This document shows positions 30,935 through 41,691 of a stretch of 64,000 bases of DNA, piece after piece (position 1 is the first letter of the stretch; every line of letters starts with the position of its first letter). The notes below the pieces were generated by a model, which saw only the letters and a list, made by a program, of their open reading frames with translations, had not been told where the DNA came from and did no database searches. The translations under genes were made by a program, and so were the position numbers. Location: positions 248,001 through 312,000 of the forward strand of contig NZ_JAKWBK010000002.1 of assembly GCF_022512515.1 (NCBI RefSeq), read 5' to 3'. Source of the stretch: Paraniabella hibiscisoli. GTDB lineage: Bacteria; Bacteroidota; Bacteroidia; Chitinophagales; Chitinophagaceae.

Positions 30935-31351
30935 TAAAATTATAGTTGATTGAGTAACTGTGACTGCTGAATTTAAGCGATGGATTGTTCCAATAACTGT
31001 ACATTTTGCAGGCTACGAAGTAAAACTATAAAACAGGAATGAATTGGGAAATCAGTGAGGTGTTATCGAGTAAAATAAATAGAATGGGAATAGCATTCAA
31101 TAGCCGAAATAACGGGCAACTGTAAAAAAGAAAGTATTTGCCAAACGTAGTAACCCGAAATCCTATCACTCAACCCAAAAATTAAATAATTTAAAATGAA
31201 ATATTTGGGAGTTTTATATTCTTTAAATATTTAGATAAAATGAAATTGATCCATTGCAGCCGCTGTCTAAATGAATCACTGCTATATTCCAGGCCAATGC
31301 ATCTTGCCTATATTAAAATAAATTTAATTTAATCATCATAAACAATTTTAA
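30935..31351. other. AT-rich intergenic region
   Basis: 417 bases between two minus-strand genes. Holds the pectate lyase promoter region; I see no gene, no hairpin and no exact -7 box. Confidence 0.4.
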
Positions 31352-34177
31352 TTAAACACTTAAGCATTCATCAGCCAGGTTAAATATCGATTGATAGTTT
31401 TTATCCGTATTATCAGACATAGCGATCTCGCAGGTTTTTGATGAGGAATAGCAGCCATCCAGCTTCTTGTCTAAAACATCGGTTGCTTCCATGGCTGTCG
31501 CAGACTTCGTTAATTCCGGGAAAAGAAACCCACGGTCGCCCGCCATTCCGCAGCAGCCAGCGAATGTGGGGATGGTTACTTTGTGCGAAAAGAACTCGGC
31601 CACTTTTTTGAACTTGTCGTCAAGACCGGGTACTTTGTAAGAAGAACACACCGGATGCAGGACAATATGATTCTTTCGTTTTATGTTTCCCGCCCGGGGC
31701 AGAATATATTCATACAGGTAATCGATACTGTCAATGATCCGCATTTTATCGAATTTATCCCGGTTCTCTTCAGACAAGGCCGGCCGGCAATTCAACAGCG
31801 TATAAGTGCAGGACGTTATATCTAAAACCACCGGATACGCGCCTTCATTGGTATGTGCCCATAACTCGCTGATAGTAGCATTAACCATATGCTCATGCGC
31901 TCCGCTGAAACCTTTGGAGGAGTAGATCTGTCCGCAACAGTTTTTGCCGCTCTTGCCGGCAAGTATCACTCCTACTCCCACTTTATGCGATACGCTGATA
32001 AAACGATCCATGATACCGACCTGGGGATTCAGCTTGTCTCCCATTACCCTGGAAATACAACTAGCTAAATACACTACTTTAGTGGTAGCATCAATACCCG
32101 ATACATCCGACAGACTGATTGACCGCGCACCGGTAAGCTGCGGTGACCAAAGAGGGAATGAGGGAGCCAGCTTCCTCATCAGTTTTGTTGCTTTGGTCAT
32201 GGTGCCCGCGCCAAAAGTATGATTGACCGCTGTTCCGAAACGAACGGCTGTCTTTACCGTTTTTAAAACGACTCCAAAATTTTTGCTGGTCATTAAGGCC
32301 AGCTTGTTGTTCCATGCCGAGTGGTTTTCCTGGCGAAGCCGCTTCACGAGGTCGCCGGTATTAATATCCACCGGGCATACTGTTGCACATAAACCATCTA
32401 CCGCACAGGTATCCAGCCCCTGGTACTGGTACTGATCCAGCAACTTCTTATAATCGTCCTTCCCTTCCTGCTTTAACTTCACCAGCTCGCGTCTAACCAC
32501 GATACGCCGTCTTGGCGTCAAAGTCAGATCCCTGCTGGGACATTTATGTTCGCAAAAACCACATTCAATACATTTATCTACTTCGTTTTCTACCGAAGGC
32601 AGCTCTTTTAAGTGCCGGATATGTGCCTGTAAATCGGGGTTAATGATCACTCCGGGGTTTAAAATACTAGCAGGATCGACCAGGTTCTTTACCGTCTTCA
32701 TGATATCATAGATGGCCCCGCCCCATTCAGTTTCTACAAAAGGCGCCATATTTCTACCTGTTCCATGTTCTGCTTTTAAGGCACCATCGTATTTATTAAC
32801 CACCAGCTCAACGATTTCAGCCATAAACTGCTCATAACGCAGTACTTCGGCTTCGGTATTAAACGATTGGGTGACAACGAAGTGAATATTCCCATCTTTG
32901 GCATGTCCGAAAATGATTGCCTGGTGGTACCCAAATTTTCGAAACAAGCCTTGTAAATCAACGATAGCATCGCCCAGCATAGCAACCGGGAATGCCACAT
33001 CTTCCAATATAACAGTAGTTCCGCTTTTTCTTACTGCTCCCACAGAGGGAAACATACCTTTTCTTACTTTCCATAAAAGCGCCTGCTGCCCGGGAATACT
33101 TGTAAAAGCCGGAACTTCCAAGAGTGAAAAGCTGCCGGCCTGATTTTGAAAATCAGCCAGGCATTCATTAAGAGCTTCCTTAGTAGGTGCTCCGTATTCC
33201 ACTAAAAGCGCGGCGGCTTCTGCGGGTAAGTCTTTGATAATGGCAGGCAGGCCCGGTACATGTTCTACCGATCTGAGAGAAGCCCGATCCATTAACTCAA
33301 TAGCTACGGCCCCGGTATCACTTATGGGAACTATGGCCTGGCAGGCCGTATATATATCCGAGAAATACAGGAGGCCGGTTGCTTTTTCCGGGTAATCCGG
33401 TATGGTCTGCATTACTGCTTCGGAGATAAAACCCAGCGTACCTTCGGCCCCCACGAGCAAATGCGCCATTATATCCAGCGGCTCGGTAAAATCTATAAAA
33501 GCATTTACAGAATAACCCACTGTATTTTTAGTGCGATACTTTTTCCTGATCTTATTATAAATCTCTTCATCACCCAATACCTGCTGCCGGATCGTAGTTA
33601 GTGTAGCAGACAATTGAGGACACTCTTTTATAAAACGGGCATAATCTTCTTTTAACTCTGTACTGTAAGTTTTACCGTCAGGAAGTGTGAAACGCAGGTA
33701 CTTTACAGTGTGGTAGGAATTATTAGCTACCCCGCAACACATGCCGCTGGCGTTATTGGAAATGATACCGCCCATCATTGCAGCATTGATGCTCGCCGGA
33801 TCTGGACCAATTTTACGGCCAAATTTCTTTAAATAAATATTAGCAACAGCACCTATTACGCCTGGTTGCACCCGGATATAGGCGCCTTCGTTTTCTACCA
33901 CCGCTCTTCTCCAATACTGGCTCAGGTCGACCAGGATACCATCGGTTACCGATTGCCCTGAAAGACTGGTGCCACCGGTTCTGAAAACTACAGGAATATT
34001 CTGTTCATGCGCTAATTGAAACAAACGAGCCACTTCCTGCTCAGAAACAGGAAGTACCACGGCCCTGGGACGCAGGTTGTAGAAACCAGCATCTGAAGCA
34101 TAGGCAACCAGGTCTATCAGGTTCATTTTTATGCGGTCCGAAGGAAAAATATCTGCCAGTAATATATCCAAGCTCAT
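31352..34177 (-). CDS. FAD-linked oxidase fused to Fe-S/CCG dehydrogenase (D-lactate/2-hydroxyacid dehydrogenase type)
   Basis: 941-residue fusion. An FAD_binding_4 domain (VFRTGGTSLSGQSVTDGILVD near residue 60) and an FAD-oxidase C domain (ending LVDPASILNPGVI) are followed by two 4Fe-4S motifs, CIECGFCEHKCPSRDL and CAVDGLCATVCPV, and CCG-type heterodisulfide-reductase-like domains (SGKNCCGQIYSSKGF, FAGCCGMAGDRG). This layout is that of Dld-II or GlcD-GlcF-like quinone-linked oxidases of D-lactate or other 2-hydroxy acids. Intact and monocistronic. Substrate not decided by sequence. Confidence 0.88.
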   Translation of the reverse strand: MSLDILLADIFPSDRIKMNLIDLVAYASDAGFYNLRPRAVVLPVSEQEVARLFQLAHEQNIPVVFRTGGTSLSGQSVTDGILVDLSQYWRRAVVENEGAYIRVQPGVIGAVANIYLKKFGRKIGPDPASINAAMMGGIISNNASGMCCGVANNSYHTVKYLRFTLPDGKTYSTELKEDYARFIKECPQLSATLTTIRQQVLGDEEIYNKIRKKYRTKNTVGYSVNAFIDFTEPLDIMAHLLVGAEGTLGFISEAVMQTIPDYPEKATGLLYFSDIYTACQAIVPISDTGAVAIELMDRASLRSVEHVPGLPAIIKDLPAEAAALLVEYGAPTKEALNECLADFQNQAGSFSLLEVPAFTSIPGQQALLWKVRKGMFPSVGAVRKSGTTVILEDVAFPVAMLGDAIVDLQGLFRKFGYHQAIIFGHAKDGNIHFVVTQSFNTEAEVLRYEQFMAEIVELVVNKYDGALKAEHGTGRNMAPFVETEWGGAIYDIMKTVKNLVDPASILNPGVIINPDLQAHIRHLKELPSVENEVDKCIECGFCEHKCPSRDLTLTPRRRIVVRRELVKLKQEGKDDYKKLLDQYQYQGLDTCAVDGLCATVCPVDINTGDLVKRLRQENHSAWNNKLALMTSKNFGVVLKTVKTAVRFGTAVNHTFGAGTMTKATKLMRKLAPSFPLWSPQLTGARSISLSDVSGIDATTKVVYLASCISRVMGDKLNPQVGIMDRFISVSHKVGVGVILAGKSGKNCCGQIYSSKGFSGAHEHMVNATISELWAHTNEGAYPVVLDITSCTYTLLNCRPALSEENRDKFDKMRIIDSIDYLYEYILPRAGNIKRKNHIVLHPVCSSYKVPGLDDKFKKVAEFFSHKVTIPTFAGCCGMAGDRGFLFPELTKSATAMEATDVLDKKLDGCYSSSKTCEIAMSDNTDKNYQSIFNLADECLSV

Positions 34178-34389
34178 AATTACAAATAGTAAAAAGTATC
34201 AATAAGAAAGTTAAAACGCTGAAAGTTATTAACCGCCATCATCAAATGCCATCAAATTTCCGACATTTCGGCTAAATGTATGAAAATTTGAAAAAGAAAA
34301 GGTTGTATATGAACGGTCCTTGACAGGTAAAAGAAATTAGTTTGCCTTGTATAGATTGTGGATTCAGGCAGATGATGTAAATTAAGGTC

Positions 34390-35033
34390 ATGAAAATAAT
34401 CATAACAGGCGCTACCGGCATGGTTGGTGAAGGTGTATTGCTGGAATGCCTGAGCAACCCAATGGTCACGGAGGTACTTATCATTAACCGGAAGCATTAT
34501 GATATAACGCATTCCAAACTAAAGGAACTTATTGTAAAAGATTTCACTGAGATCGGCAATTATCCGGATACTTTAAAACAATACGACGGATGTTTTTTCT
34601 GTGCGGCTCCAGTTCGGTAGGTGAAAACGAAGAAAGCTTTACCAGGAAGACCTATGATTTTGTAGTGCCATTTGCTACCACACTTTCAAAAATCAATCCG
34701 GCAATCATTTTTATTTATGTGTCGGGCAACCGCACTGACAGTACCGAGCAGGGTAAAGTAATGTGGGCAAGAGTAAAAGGTAGAACCGAAAATGCCTTAC
34801 TTCAGTTACCATTTAAGGCACAATACAATTTTCGCCCGGCAATAATGAAAGCCACTAAGGGCCAGGTTAATGTAAAACTGATTTATAAAATAATGGGACC
34901 GATCATTGCTCCTTTTGTTGCCGCAAAAACCTTAAAACTTTCGAAGGTGGGCCGGGCAATGATCCACGCTGTATCCAAAGGTTACCCGAAATCTATTTTA
35001 GAAGTGGATGATATTTTAAAGCTGGCTGAATAA
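34390..35033 (+). CDS. NAD(P)-binding epimerase-like protein
   Basis: About 215 residues with the N-terminal Rossmann signature KIIITGATGMVGEGVLLECL and a short SDR-like core (IIFIYVSGNRTDS), lacking a full sugar-nucleotide-binding C-terminus. One G is missing near 34604; with it VFFLCGSSSVGENEESF follows DGCFFCA and the two parts join. Related to YbjT/oxidoreductase-type small epimerase-like proteins of unknown substrate. Stands alone, divergent from the dehydrogenase. Confidence 0.8.
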
Positions 35034-35090
35034 AAATAACCGAAATACACTCCCCTAGTGCTGGCAGTCTTAACCGTTGTAAGAGTTTTG

Positions 35091-35348
35091 TCAGGAAGGC
35101 ACTTTTACAGAGCAGATATCGCTAGCCGGTGCATCAGAATAGAGCGGTATGATCTCCTCCAATGCAGCATAAGCGGTAAAATGTCGTGTAAAGCTGAGTG
35201 GATTGATCCGGGCTTCAACATAAAAATCGTCCACCTTAAATAACCGGTAAGTAATGTCTTGTTGCTGGCGTTCAGCAATCAATTTTCCTCTCCAAATGGC
35301 TTTGATCCTGGCTATCTCCGGGGCTTCTAAAAATTTCTTGATTGTCAT
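35091..35348 (-). CDS. Small conserved protein, tandem copy 1
   Basis: 85 residues, no signal peptide. Shares with the next gene the phrases KIKAIWRGKLIAER, ITYRLFKVD and FYVEARINPL. I do not recognise the family; the pattern (mixed alpha/beta, basic N-half, acidic C-half) suggests a small cytoplasmic fold. Confidence 0.65.
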   Translation of the reverse strand: MTIKKFLEAPEIARIKAIWRGKLIAERQQQDITYRLFKVDDFYVEARINPLSFTRHFTAYAALEEIIPLYSDAPASDICSVKVPS

Positions 35349-35424
35349 GGCTGCTTGATCCGGGAAGCAATGTACGAAGCAAGACCATTATTATGACCGG
35401 CAATTATTAAGAACTTATGCACCC

Positions 35425-35676
35425 TTAAAACAAGGAGTAATTAAGAGAGACCGGTTCGGGCAGATAGGGACGCATAGCGTTCTGCTCATCTTCTATAGGC
35501 CTGAAGTCCCGGGCAAAACCCAATAATGGATTAATTTTAGCTTCTACGAAAAACGCATCAACTTTAAAAAGGCGGTAGGTGATCTGATCTTCTTTACGTT
35601 CAGCAATCAATTTGCCGCGCCAGATCGCTTTGATCTTACTCATCTCAGTTGCGTTAGTAAATTGCTCGAGGGTCAT
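35425..35676 (-). CDS. Small conserved protein, tandem copy 2
   Basis: 83 residues from the ATG of MTLEQFTNATEM; an upstream start adds 12 poor codons. Tandem paralogue of the preceding entry, with 14 consecutive identical residues (IKAIWRGKLIAER region). The two lie 76 bases apart on the same strand and diverge at both ends. Conservation of two copies indicates real genes; function unknown. Confidence 0.65.
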   Translation of the reverse strand: MTLEQFTNATEMSKIKAIWRGKLIAERKEDQITYRLFKVDAFFVEAKINPLLGFARDFRPIEDEQNAMRPYLPEPVSLNYSLF

Positions 35677-35870
35677 CGTTCGTCTTGAATTGGAGAGCAA
35701 AATACAAATCAAAAGAATTCGTTCAACTCTTTGTTACTCAGAACTTATTAACGATTGACGTTAAACTAAAAATGCAACGATAATATTAAAAAAGATAAGT
35801 AATTGATTACAAATTAATTGTCGATTCATAGACCAACACTCCTATTACCATGTTGATGCTTGATTTATTC

Positions 35871-38365
35871 CTAATTAGTTTTTAGAATATTGACCTTCCG
35901 GATCATACTGTCGCCCTCAGCATCTGTAACCGTGAATTCAAATGAGGCCAATCCCCCGCAGCAGGGTAAAAGGATACTTTGCCGGATTTTAGATCAGCTT
36001 TTCCATTTGTTGCAGACGCTATCTTAAATACCGGTTGATTCGTAAAGCCACGGGTAAGCGGTGACAGGTCAATAACGATCTCCTTTTCTGTTGTTACATA
36101 ATGGGGTAAGGCCATCCATTGCAAATAGTCGTCCAGTTGGGTATAACCGTCCAGGTTTTTATCCTGGTTTGCATCTGAAAAGTCTCCGGCTGGTGAGTGT
36201 ATGTTTAAATTAAAGGCCTGTTCCCACCAATCAGGAAGCCCGTCACCATCTGTATCCCAGTTTTGACTGCGTTTTACCTCGGGATAGTTTTCCCAACCAC
36301 CCGCATCATCCTGGTGATCAATCAAACCTGCGAAGCCTGTCTTGCTGCCTTTGTAAGTAAAGGAGCTATCCATTGTTTCCTTTATGATCCTTTGATCGTG
36401 ATCGTCTAATACCGGCTGTACACAACCTACGTCTGACAACACATTTTTATACGCGCTGTAAGCACTTTGCGTAGTAACAAATGAGGGAAAGAATGGCTTA
36501 TCAACAAAAGTGGTGTATTTTACTGCTTCTCTTTTACTCCAGGTCTCATTGCGGCCCTTTTCCTGGTTGCTCGCATCAAAATATCCAGGCATTACGTTGC
36601 CAGCGAAATAGCACCTTTGTGTGCCTTTGCCCACCCCCTCATGGTCTAATGTAAAAGCATAAAATTTAGCCGATGAAGGGCCTGGCTTGTAATAGTTATT
36701 GACAAAGTTCACTTCTTTCGTGCCACCATCCGTAGTTCTGTGCCGCCAGTTATACACCACATTGTTAGTGATATCCATATAACCGGCATAAAAAGCATCG
36801 CCATCCAGTGCGCCACCCAGGCTCCAGTTGCGTCCGGCACAGTGGGCCAGCAGGTTGTGGTGATAGCTTCCAACAGACCCCGAAATAGTGCCCGCAAAAC
36901 CGTGCTGTTTTCCGGCTTCATATTTATTATGACCTGCTGCATTCAGCGCTTCTGATATCAGCGTGCGCTGAAGCGTGATGTTGAGCGCACCCCTCGAGCT
37001 AAAGGCCTCGTCAATGGTCCAGCTGATTGAACAATGATCCATGATAGAATAATTGGCCCCGGTCAATCCCATACCATCAAAGGTTCTGCCAGCACCCAGT
37101 CTCACACGCAGGTTTCTTATGATACAATCATTACCTGTTGATCCGAAAGGAGCTCCTTTGATACAAATTCCCTTACCAGGCGCTGTTTGCCCGGCCACCG
37201 TTACATAGGGATCATTTAAGATCAGGCGGTCTTTTAATGTAATAATACCCGACACATCAAATACAATGGTTCGCGGGCCTTTTTCATTTTCGACAGCACA
37301 ACGCAAACTACCCGGTGCATTATCATCGTTCAGGTTGGTAACATGTACTATTTTACCGCCTCGTCCTCCCCTGGCATATCTTCCATAACCTTCCGCACCC
37401 GGAAAAGCCAGTTGTGCGGGCCTGAAATACCACACATTACCTTTAGTTATTCCTGTGGACGAGACCTCGTCTACACGCCAGTAATAAGTATCTCCACTAT
37501 AAAGGTCTCCCATATTGTAAATCGAATCAGTCTGCCGCCCCTTGTACAAAGCTGATTGCAAACCAGCAGCGGCAACCAATGCCGAGTCTTTACCAAAATA
37601 TACATCATGCTGTTTTGTGCCAGGTGCAGCCTGCCAACGCAGGCTTATTTTACGTTCATCCATTTCTACATGCTCGTCAGCATTTAACGGGAATGCTGCG
37701 TTTGCCTGGCGGCTTGGATCGGGTGTATTCATCTCAAATCCATTAATGACAATATCCCTGATAACATTTGAAGAACGATCCATCGCTCTAAAGCTAAATG
37801 TGACATCTTCCCCGGATTTGACCCGGACGTTAATGTAAGCCCGTGCAGCATCTTTTGTTTTTAATGCCCGTACAGATGGTTGAACTTTGGTGAGTAAAAC
37901 ACCATCACGAAAAATGCCTATAGCGCTAAACCCGCTCTCCGAGCCGCTTAGCGGCAAGTTATGATAAGTAAGCAAACTATGCGTTCCCGGTGATAGTCCG
38001 GAGATACGCAGTTCTATTGCTGCTTCCGGATTCGCACTTTTCAGTGTCAACCCATCAGAAATGAGGCGTGCAAAATGAGGGGTCTGCATGCCTACCTTAT
38101 ACCATGCTGTCGAGAGACTTTCGTTTCCGGAGCCAGGTTTTGAAACTGTAACACTTATACCATTTATAGTTTTCTTATCCGCAGCGCCCGGTGCTAACTG
38201 CCATGAGGTATAGCCATTCTCATTGACCTCCCGCACCTTCCTGGAGGACTCGTCAAAATCGACCCTTATAACGGGATGCTGGGCATATACGCGGCTGGCA
38301 AATAATAATATGATAGCGATAATAATTACATTATATCTGCTGATTCGGTTAAGATCGAAGATCAT
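35871..38365 (-). CDS. Large modular pectate lyase, PL1-like
   Basis: Secreted protein of about 830 residues. The start at 38365 gives a signal peptide ending SRVYAQ. An N-terminal carbohydrate-binding-like region (about 30-210) and an FN3-like domain (HVEMDERKISLRWQAAPG, ending TYYWRVDEV) precede the PL1 beta-helix (FPGAEGYGRYARGGRGGKI, NAPGSLRCAVE, YSIMDHCSISWTIDE) and a DTDGDGLPDWWEQ calcium loop. The last residues need one G added near 35960; the repaired C-terminus reads SFEFTVTDAEGDSM and stops at 35871. Its beta-helix is clearly related to the pectate lyase at 29381. Probably acts outside the cell or on the surface. Confidence 0.88.
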
Positions 38366-38503
38366 AGAGAAATTGTGTTTGAATAATGCACTCGTTAATT
38401 TAATAAAACAGGAAATAACAAAATGACGATGCAATACTGTAAAAAACAGGAATAATTTTAACCAGTATTTAATAATGAGTGCCCTATAACCTTAATAACA
38501 AAA

Positions 38504-38527
38504 GCCGGATCTTGCTGTGAATCCGGC
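38504..38527 (-). terminator. Terminator after the DUF4091 gene
   Basis: Stem GCCGGAT / ATCCGGC around a 10-base loop, followed on the minus strand by TTTTG. Confidence 0.75.
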
Positions 38528-38552
38528 CCTCATCTTGTTTGATCTTATATAA

Positions 38553-40284
38553 TTAATTCAACAGCCGCTTATATTTTTCTACCATTTGCTGAGCTGATTG
38601 TTGCGAGAGTTGTTCGATTGTAAAAGTTTGTAATGCTGCTTCCAGTTCTTTCAATTTGTTCGTTTCATTTTTCTCCCTGTAAGCTTTGCGTAGCAGATTT
38701 ATTTTTTCAAAATCCTGGATGCCTTCGATTAGTTTCTCAAAGCGGATAGAAGAGAAAGGCCCAGGGTAAACCTGATATGTATCACCAGCCGGCCAGGCCG
38801 TAAAACGGCTATCAGTTAAAGGCGATCGGGGCCAGCTATTATAAGCCCAGCGAAGAAAGCCATCCATTTGTGTTGCTGCTGTATACCAGCCTGCCCAAAC
38901 GGCTTCATCGGGTGGCGAAAAGGTAAACATATTGGGATACTTTTCGGTACAGCAGGTATACCAGGTACTGGTTTTCCCCGATTGCTGCCGATCTTTTAAA
39001 GCTGCATCAGGAAATTTCCATTTGGATGCAACACAATAATCGTAAATATCCTTTTCAATTTCGGGATGCCACTCTCCTGCAAGGGAGATCTTCCATTCCC
39101 GGTCAACAGTTTTCAGCAGATCAATAACAGATTGCATGGCTTTCATAGGCCGCTCATCCATTGCAATAGTGGTGATATTAAACCAACCCATCTTTTTAGG
39201 TGCGCCGTAAAATCAATTAGCATAGTTCTCCAGAACTCATTGTATTCAGGACTTCCGATGGCGCCTGTAAATACGGCATCTTTCTGTAAACCCTCATCAA
39301 AATAAGTAAAGGCTATTTTCCATGGCACCATACTATAGCAATTGATCCTTTCTCTTATACCGCAACTCATCACAAAGTTGATATACTTGTCAAAAAGGCT
39401 GTAGTCATACGTCCATGTACCGTTCTTCTTCTTTGTCCAACGTATCAAACCCGGGTAGTCATCATAGGTTTGATGCCCCCAGGGCTCATCCACAATACTT
39501 GCTGTAATGATCTTTTGACCTGCGTTTGCCAGCATGGTATAGTATTCGCGCATCTTATTAAAGTGTGCGTCGCTCCAGAGTTGCAGGCTATGCACTCTTG
39601 CTATAGCTGCAGGATGTTGCCAGTAATCCAGCTTAAATTTCCAATCTTTAGGGGCAGGTAAGGTCCTGTTTATGACTGTTACAACTATTTTCAACTGGTA
39701 GGTTTTGTCGGCCTTAACTGTTATTGTTCCGGAATACTTACCTGCCGGCTGTGTTTGGGGTATATGGAGGGTGAGCCAAACGGGTTGAGTCGTATTTTTT
39801 GAACATCAACAGCGCTAAGCTCTGTATTGATCATATCAGCAACCATCGAAGAATCAAAATCGGCCGGCTTTCTATAGCCGCAACCATTACGAAATTCATC
39901 AGTCATTACATACTGCACAAAGCCAGTTGAGATGTTTTCCTTTTTCAGCACTTCTCCCTTGCTACTTTTCAAATCGCTTGCTTTAACGGTAATGCTCCCA
40001 AGATCAATTTTGGCTGAAGTTACTATTTGGGTATGCAGTTTTTCATTTCTCCATCCTGATGCCTCCCAGGTATTATTGATAATAACAACTGAAGGAAGGT
40101 CTTTTGTAAACCTGGTACCGGAAGAAGCAAAACTTACCACTACATTGCCAGGCATGGCCTTCCATTTTTGAACGCGTTGCGCTTCTGTAAACTTAGGCGC
40201 TTTCTGTAATGCAAGGCTTATATCCTGCGAAAAAGCACTTATAGAAACCCCCAGAAGCGCCAGTAATAATTTCGTTTTTAGCAT
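38553..40284 (-). CDS. DUF4091 / glycoside-hydrolase-like secreted protein
   Basis: About 577 residues after repair. Signal peptide from the ATG at 40284 (ending ISAFSQ), an N-terminal beta region (about 30-190) and a (beta/alpha)8-like domain with ITASIVDEPWGHQ and TIAMDERPM, followed by the DUF4091 C-terminus (WPAGDTYQVYPGP, SSIRFEKLIEGIQDFE). Frame breaks near 39720 and 39185 are each one base. The acidic residues in DEPW and MDER are candidate catalytic positions by analogy with glycosidases; no activity is assigned to the family. Neighbouring pectin genes suggest a plant-glycan substrate. Confidence 0.8.
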
Positions 40285-40547
40285 AGCAACTTTTAATATT
40301 AGTAAATAGTAACTGAGTGTCGAAAGGCAAATCCTTGTCTGGTATTTTGCATTCTCCACTACCGCCTCAATTATATCGTTATAACGAAATTAGCAGAAAA
40401 GCTAAGAACCTTATGTGCTCACACCTGCGCTATCGATTGCACAGCAATGTATTAATAGAAAAAATACACTAAAAAGATGGCTTCAATGCCCCAAGAAAAT
40501 AATTATGAATTGCTGTAAAACCAGGATCCAAAGCGTTAAAAACCTGT

Positions 40548-40575
40548 TAATGCGTTTAAACGTTTAAACATTAAT
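40548..40575. promoter_or_regulatory. LacI-type operator between DUF4091 gene and small RNA
   Basis: Centred on the 16-base perfect palindrome GTTTAAACGTTTAAAC (40554-40569), extended by TTAATG / CATTAA arms with one extra base on the left. The AAACGTTT core with a central CG step is typical of LacI/GalR-family sites. It ends 3 bases before the -7 box TATATTTG of the small RNA, so a bound protein would block that promoter. No LacI gene is in the window. Confidence 0.6.
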
Positions 40576-40591
40576 CCTATATTTGTGTCAT

Positions 40592-40670
40592 CAATACACG
40601 ACAATTAATTTTTTCTCATAAGCAGTTAGTTTTGGTTTAAAATCCTGTGTTTCTACACGGGATTTTTTTG
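40592..40670 (+). ncRNA. Candidate small RNA, copy 2
   Basis: Perfect -7 box TATATTTG at 40578-40585 implies a start near 40592. The transcript would carry the 30-base block 40611-40640, identical to 20418-20447, and end in a hairpin (AATCCTGTGT / ACACGGGATT, one G-T pair) with seven T. No open frame. Flanking genes are on the minus strand, so this is a free-standing RNA. Confidence 0.6.
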
Positions 40671-40719
40671 TGCTGATTTCTTTGTGGAATATTCCAGAAC
40701 CCTTTAAATACTACGGTGC

Positions 40720-41636
40720 TTAGTTGAACGATTGCCTGAATGCCAACGGGGAGATGCTGGTTTTATTTTTAAACAGCTTATTAAATGACTGGGGGTACTC
40801 AAAACCCAACTGATACGCAATCTGGCTTACAGACAAATTGGTGGTCGTTAGTATTTCCTTAGCCTTATCAATTAGTTTCTGATGAATATGTTGCTGAGCG
40901 TTTAAACCAGTTAGCTTACGCAGCACATCACTCAGGTAATTGGGCGACACATTTAACTGACCTGCCAGGAACTGAACCGAAGGAAGTCCTTTATGCAAAC
41001 TATTATTGGTGTTAAAATGTTCATCCAACAAAGTATCCATTCGACTGAAAAGATCATTATGCTGCACTTTTTGAAACAAAAACTGCCGGTTATAAAAACG
41101 GTTGCTATAATTAAGTAGCAATTCTACCAGACTGATCATAACATCCTGGCTGAAATGATCGAAACGCTGGTTGAGTTCGTCGCCGATTTGTTGAAATAAA
41201 CCAAAGACCACCTGCTGCTCAGCCTCCGTTAGCTGCAAAGCTTCGTTGGCGCTGTAAGAAAAAAGCCATAGTTCCTGATATTCTTTACCAAAGCGTAACC
41301 ATTTAAGAAATCAGGATGGATCAACAAAGTAAAGCCTTCACAATTCCCATTTCGCTCCTCTCCCGCGATCAATTGATGCGGTGACATAAAAGATAACCCT
41401 CCATTTTGAAAATCGTAATAATCCTGCCCGTACCTGATTTTTCCGCTCAGTGCTTTTTTATATGAAATTTTATAAAAGTCCATTACCATTCCTTTCTCCA
41501 GGTCTGATACATCGCCCGAGATATCCTTATAATCATTCACGGTAATTAACGGATGTTTAGGCTCCGGCATTCCAAGCGCTTTGTTCAGAGCTGCAATAGC
41601 ATGAAACACGTAAGGGGTATGAATTTTCTTTTTCAC
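40720..41636 (-). CDS. AraC-family transcriptional regulator
   Basis: About 305 residues when one T is added near 41267. The N-terminal part is a cupin-like effector domain (NGGLSFMSPHQLI, FTLLIHPDFLNGY); the C-terminal double HTH reads VQFLAGQLNVSPNYLSDVLRKL and SVSQIAYQLGFEYPQSFNKLFK. It follows the SDR gene by 55 bases on the same strand and probably regulates it. AraC regulators of this subtype next to SDR enzymes are common in Bacteroidota; inducer unknown. Confidence 0.88.
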
Positions 41637-41691
41637 TTTACAAATGTAGCATTAACTTAAGCTGGTTATTTCAGCAAAACTTCATTACTAG

